DNA of 34,559 bases. It comes from Bacillota bacterium. Its GTDB lineage: Bacteria; Bacillota; SHA-98; UBA4971. Positions 31,651 to 34,559 of this stretch are shown here, piece after piece. Within the stretch, counting starts at the first letter, position 1. Every line of letters begins with the position of its first letter. A model generated the notes under the pieces. That model saw only the letters and a list, made by a program, of their open reading frames with translations, was not told the DNA's origin and made no database searches. Where the stretch lies: contig JAAYXB010000031.1 in NCBI GenBank assembly GCA_012516125.1, positions 1-34,559 of the forward strand, read 5' to 3'. The position numbers were made by a program, and so were the translations under genes.

Positions 31651-31790
31651 CGCACGCGAATGAAGCCATAGCAAGTGAAGCCACAGTTAGAGGAACAGGC
31701 GATCTGTGCATAACGGCATGAAGCGAGAGACGCGGGAGGCTGGAGATGTTCTGGCCTCCTCTCTTTCTGCGCCGGGAGGGGTGCATCGTG

Positions 31791-32645
31791 ATGGATGAAT
31801 TCGAGGCCGAGGCTGCCGGAGGAGCCGGGACAGGGACCGGTGGAAACGTCGAGGAGGGCGCCCGGATAATGCGGTTGCAGGAGGTCCTCGGTGTTCGTTT
31901 CAGGAATCCGGGGCTTCTCGTCGAGGCCGTGACCCACAGTTCGTTCGAGGGCGGCGGTCCCCTTGCAGGCAACGAGCGCCTGGAGTTTCTGGGCGATGCC
32001 GTGCTCAAACTGGTGACAGCCTGGCACCTCTATGTGACATGTCCCGACGCCCAGGAGGGCGAGCTTTCGGCCATGCTTGGCCGAGCGGTGAGCGAAAGGG
32101 CTCTGGCTGAGGCGGCAGGTCGGCTTGGCATCGCTGGTTTCCTGCGGGTGGGCTACAGCCTCGAGGCCGCGGGTGGGCGGAGCCTGCCGTCCGTGCTGGC
32201 AGACGCGTTCGAGGCCATCCTGGGCGCAGTCTTCCTCGACCAGGGTCTGGAAGCCGCGAAGCGGCTTGTTGTCCGGGAACTTCAGCCAGGCCCCGGCCTT
32301 GGCGCCAGCACAGACGGACATGATGCGCGAAATTACAAAGCTATCCTGCAGGAGTTCTTTCAGAAAAAGGAGAAATCTATTCCGGACTACGAGGTCGTGC
32401 GCGAGGAGGGCCCGGACCACGACAAGACCTTTACGGTTGTAGTGAGGTTCGCGGGCGGGCCTGTGGGCCTCGGGAGCGGAAAGACGAAGAAAATGGCCGA
32501 ACAGGCCGCGGCGGCCGACGCGCTCGCCCGCATAGGCGTCTTGCCCGCGGCCGGGGGCGCAGTTGAGGGAGGGAAGGGCTGTGGCCAAGACCCGCGACGA
32601 GACGAGGGAGAGGCGCATACCGCGCCGCCGGCTGGCCTGGCATGA
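31791..32645 (+). CDS. rnc: Ribonuclease III
   Basis: 284 aa from ATG 31791 (GTG 31788 also possible) behind gggagggg. It cleaves double-stranded RNA such as rRNA precursors. Catalytic domain with signature NERLEFLGDAVL (61-72) and DAFEAILGAVFLDQG, then a C-terminal double-strand RNA-binding domain (NYKAILQEFFQKKEKSIPDYEVV to KKMAEQAAAADAL). It has a Gly/Ala-rich N-terminal extension (1-25) and a longer than usual C-terminal tail, the last 65 bp of which overlap the next gene. rnc following fabF is the standard Bacillota order; smc and ftsY, which often follow, are absent here. Confidence 0.96.
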   Translation: MDEFEAEAAGGAGTGTGGNVEEGARIMRLQEVLGVRFRNPGLLVEAVTHSSFEGGGPLAGNERLEFLGDAVLKLVTAWHLYVTCPDAQEGELSAMLGRAVSERALAEAAGRLGIAGFLRVGYSLEAAGGRSLPSVLADAFEAILGAVFLDQGLEAAKRLVVRELQPGPGLGASTDGHDARNYKAILQEFFQKKEKSIPDYEVVREEGPDHDKTFTVVVRFAGGPVGLGSGKTKKMAEQAAAADALARIGVLPAAGGAVEGGKGCGQDPRRDEGEAHTAPPAGLA

Positions 32646-33426
32646 GTTGGGCCCCGAGTGGCGCAAAATACCGTACAACGACGTAGTCCCTGAGGACGTG
32701 GACATCGAGGACATCAACGAGGTGCTCTCCCAGATCCCGGGCATCAACGCCGTGCGGATCGTCGTGGACGGCAAACGCATGATAACCGAGGTTCACTGCA
32801 CGTCCATCGAGCTGCGCTCGCCTCAGGAGCTCGTGCGGGACATCGAGACCGTGCTCTACGCGAAGTGGGGCTTAAAGATAGACCACAGGCGCATCGGGGT
32901 TTGCGTGTTCAAGGACATGCCCCAGATGGAGCTGGAGGCGCTCATTGGCCACAGGCTCAAGATCGAGCGTGTATATCTCAACCTGGGCAAGCACACGGCT
33001 GACTCCATCGTGGAGCTGGGGCTGCAGGGGAGGATGTACACGGGCACGGCGGTGGGGCCGGCCACGAAGTACGGCCAGTACCAGGTGGTGGCGCAGGCGA
33101 CCATCGCAGCTGTGGAGGCCTTTCTCCGAACGCGGAGCATGCTCTCCGCGGGCGAGGTGCGGCTCATAAAGATGCTTGACCATGACGTGGTGCTGGTCTC
33201 GGTGAGCGCCATCGGGATGCGGGGCGAGGAGAAGCTCATAGGCACTGCTCCTGTGCGCACTTACGAGACAGATGCCGTGGCGCGTGCCACCATGGATGCC
33301 ATCAACCGAAGGCTTCTAGTATGGAAGAGCGAGGTGATCAGGGAGGCAAAGGGTGAGCCCCCGCCTTTCCTGCCCCGGCTGTACGAGGCAAAAAGACCGC
33401 GCGTTCGACCAATAATACCGAAATAG
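32581..33426 (+). CDS. Conserved cytoplasmic protein of unknown function
   Basis: 281 aa from GTG 32581, with gagggaggga 6 bp upstream, inside the end of rnc. A very basic N-terminus (KTRDETRERRIPRRRLAWHE) precedes a domain with DIEDINEVLSQIPGINAVRIVVDGKRMITEVHC, then RDIETVLYAKWGLKIDHRRIGVCVF. The second half has VAQATIAAVEAFL and HDVVLVSVSAIGMRGEEKLIGTAPV and looks like a repeat of a beta-alpha-beta unit, as in ligand-binding ferredoxin-like folds. No transmembrane segment, signal or catalytic motif is seen. Translational coupling to rnc suggests an RNA-related or stress role, but nothing proves it. The C-terminal tail is Pro/Arg-rich. Confidence 0.8.
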   Translation: MAKTRDETRERRIPRRRLAWHELGPEWRKIPYNDVVPEDVDIEDINEVLSQIPGINAVRIVVDGKRMITEVHCTSIELRSPQELVRDIETVLYAKWGLKIDHRRIGVCVFKDMPQMELEALIGHRLKIERVYLNLGKHTADSIVELGLQGRMYTGTAVGPATKYGQYQVVAQATIAAVEAFLRTRSMLSAGEVRLIKMLDHDVVLVSVSAIGMRGEEKLIGTAPVRTYETDAVARATMDAINRRLLVWKSEVIREAKGEPPPFLPRLYEAKRPRVRPIIPK

Positions 33427-33444
33427 CGAGAAATTACGCCGAAC

Positions 33445-33473
33445 GAAGGATCTTCTAGCAGGACGTTGAATAT
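33445..33473 (+). promoter_or_regulatory. Sigma-H-type promoter of spoVS
   Basis: -35 GAAGGATCT (33445-33453) against RNAGGAWWW with one mismatch; 11-bp gap; -10 GTTGAATAT (33465-33473), a full match to RNNGAATWW. B. subtilis spoVS is sigma-H dependent, in agreement. Confidence 0.75.
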
Positions 33474-33525
33474 ACATATGGCAAGAAGCGCATGGTCCAA
33501 AACCTGGGAATGGGAGGTAGAAGGC

Positions 33526-33786
33526 GTGGAGGTACTAAAGGTATCAGCGCAATCAAAGCCCAAGTCGGTGGCAGGCGCCCTTGCCGCGGTGCTCAGGGAG
33601 AGAGGGTCCGCGGAGGTTCAGGCGGTCGGGGCAGGAGCTGTTAACCAGGCTGTCAAGGCAATTGCTATCACGCGAGGATTTGTTGCGCCCAATGGGATCG
33701 ACCTTGTGACCATCCCAGCTTTCGCCGAGATCCAGATCGACGGGGAGGAGAGGACTGCGATAAAGTTCATCGTAGAGCCCAGGTGA
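33526..33786 (+). CDS. spoVS: Stage V sporulation protein S
   Basis: 86 aa from GTG 33526 behind gggaggtag, exactly the family's usual length. MEVLKVSAQSKPKSVAGALA to ERTAIKFIVEPR is a near-consensus SpoVS (Alba-like fold). Loss in B. subtilis blocks spore coat and septation steps; Alba-like surfaces suggest nucleic acid binding. Preceded by a sigma-H-type promoter and followed by a strong terminator, so it is a single-gene unit. The phased palindrome array starts 335 bp downstream. Confidence 0.97.
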   Translation: MEVLKVSAQSKPKSVAGALAAVLRERGSAEVQAVGAGAVNQAVKAIAITRGFVAPNGIDLVTIPAFAEIQIDGEERTAIKFIVEPR

Positions 33787-33855
33787 TGCTGGCGCGGTAC
33801 GCCTTTTTTCGGGAATCATGATTGCTTTTCTTATGGGCGGAGCGTAGATGTCGTG

Positions 33856-33900
33856 CAGCCCGCGGTCGCGGCCAGGCCGCAAGCGCGGGCTGTTTCTTTT
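33856..33900 (+). terminator. Intrinsic terminator of spoVS
   Basis: Outer stem cagcccgcg (33856-33864) with cgcgggctg (33884-33892), inner stem gcggc-cag-gccgc region (33868-33880), followed by TTTCTTTT (33893-33900). Confidence 0.9.
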
Positions 33901-34049
33901 GCCACCGCTTGGCGGCCGAGAGGGCCGCGTGCGGCCCGTCCATGGTTCAACGCTGAGCTTGGCCATGGGTCATATACATGTGCGAGCATGTACGAGACCC
34001 AGGCTGCCTCGGGGTTCATCGCGCGGCAGCCCTCTCTGCACCAACCTTC

Positions 34050-34097
34050 GACCCTTGATTCTTGACCCTTGATTGAAGATCGATGATCGATGATCGA
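34050..34097. repeat. Two short tandem repeats bordering the palindrome array
   Basis: gacccttgatt occurs at 34050-34060 and 34064-34074 (14-bp period). gatcgat then repeats almost three times at 34078-34097 (7-bp period). Between 33901 and 34049 no gene is seen, only hairpins such as tacatg-tgcgag-catgta (around 33973-33991). Confidence 0.7.
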
Positions 34098-34121
34098 GGC
34101 GTGGCTGCGCTCGCGCCCGGG

Positions 34122-34551
34122 TGGTCCCTGGGTGGTCCCTGGGATCTCAGGATCTCCTGCGCGGGTGGTCCCTGCGGGACCAACCCCATGCGAAATCTGG
34201 TTACCAGGGATCCACCCTCCTCGCGGTTCAGCCGGCGGAAGGCCGGAACTGGTCCCCTGGTGACCAGGACCCACGCGTAGATGGTCCCCAGGGAGCCAGG
34301 TTCGAGCGTCACCTGGTCCCCAGGTAACCACCTTCGTAGATGCCCATGGGTGGCTGGTCCCCAAAGGACCAGGATGTGCGGGCAGGTGGTCCCTGGGGGA
34401 ACAACCCTGTTCGAAATATGGCTACCAAAGACCCAGCCTCCTCGCGCCTCACCCGGCGAGAAGCCAACGCTGATCCTTTGGTGACCAGGTTGCACGTGGA
34501 GATGATCCCTGCGTGATCAACTTCGTCCGCCACCTGGTCCTCGCGTAACCA
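34122..34551. repeat. Helically phased array of twelve 17-bp imperfect palindromes
   Basis: 17-mers of the form TGGTCCC-n3-GNNACCA begin at 34133, 34166, 34198, 34250, 34282, 34314, 34355, 34387, 34419, 34471, 34503 and 34535. Examples: TGGTCCCTGCGGGACCA (34166), TGGTCCCCAGGTAACCA (34314), TGGTCCCCAAAGGACCA (34355), TGATCCCTGCGTGATCA (34503). A partial extra copy starts at 34122. Start-to-start distances are 33, 32, 52, 32, 32, 41, 32, 32, 52, 32 and 32 bp. The set of six repeats with a 221-bp period. Neither 32 nor 221 is a multiple of three, and no reading frame explains the pattern. The array runs to the window edge and probably continues. Confidence 0.9.
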
Positions 34552-34559
34552 TTCTCCCC

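Noticed and set aside
30201-32780. 859-aa minus-strand frame opposite fabF and rnc
   Set aside because: It is a shadow of strong plus-strand genes with clear motifs; its translation is Arg/Pro/His-rich with no recognisable domain.
34078-34097. ParB parS site
   Set aside because: The gatcgat repeats do not resemble the conserved 16-bp parS palindrome (tgtttcacgtgaaaca).
33831-34495. Long minus-strand open frames across the palindrome array
   Set aside because: They are open only because stop codons are rare in GC-rich repeats. The 32-bp and 221-bp periods are not multiples of three, so a repeat protein would change frame at each unit, and no ribosome site is seen.
34122-34559. CRISPR array
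   Set aside because: Units are 17-bp imperfect palindromes with mostly 15-bp spacers, the spacers are themselves related between the two 221-bp units, and repeats are not identical; no cas genes are visible.

Overview
The window looks like a chromosomal segment of a GC-rich, anaerobic, endospore-forming member of the Bacillota (Clostridia-like or a deep-branching relative). The support is an NAD(P)-linked [FeFe]-hydrogenase, a T-box leader on ileS, FapR control of lipid synthesis, ylbJ and spoVS, many GTG and TTG starts behind strong purine-rich ribosome binding sites, and the gene order rsmD-coaD-ylbJ-rssA(ylbK)-ylbL-ylbN-rpmF known from Bacillus subtilis. The species cannot be named from the sequence alone.

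Layout. 1-2105: tail of a flavin oxidoreductase and an [FeFe]-hydrogenase catalytic subunit. 2559-4517: exported protein, thiamine pyrophosphokinase, small zinc-ribbon protein. 4514-9231: promoter, isoleucine T-box leader and ileS, then a Nudix hydrolase and a YfcE-type phosphoesterase. 9509-13092: exported Ig-like protein, panB, an unrecognised conserved protein, and a membrane-anchored TlpA/ResA thioredoxin with a CsoR-like operator in its promoter. 13388-13579 (minus): rpmB. 13906-17158: Asp23-like protein, FakA-type kinase, DegV/FakB-type protein. 17486-24598: the ylb cluster. 25395-31484: FapR-controlled plsX-fabH-fabD-fabG-acpP-fabF. 31791-33786: rnc, an unknown gene, spoVS.

Much of the window concerns acyl-phosphate and fatty-acid metabolism. 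A FakA/FakB-like pair could feed exogenous fatty acids as acyl-phosphates. PlsX interconverts acyl-ACP and acyl-phosphate. FapR senses malonyl-CoA in relatives, and a near-canonical FapR box sits at the transcription start of its own operon. The operon has no enoyl-ACP reductase, and its ACP has an atypical recognition helix.

Three non-coding signals stand out. (1) At the right edge (34122-34551) a dense array of 17-bp imperfect palindromes (TGGTCCC-n3-GNNACCA type) is spaced 32, 41 or 52 bp apart, close to whole helical turns, and the arrangement repeats with a 221-bp period. It looks like a phased protein-binding platform and is cut by the window end. (2) A MITE-like element with 15-bp terminal inverted repeats (24749-25061) has an eroded relative at 20415-20678 and a third partial relative at 31481-31650. 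(3) Two promoters (12493-12521 and 23742-23770) have a perfect-arm inverted repeat occupying the -35/-10 spacer, suggesting dedicated repressors.
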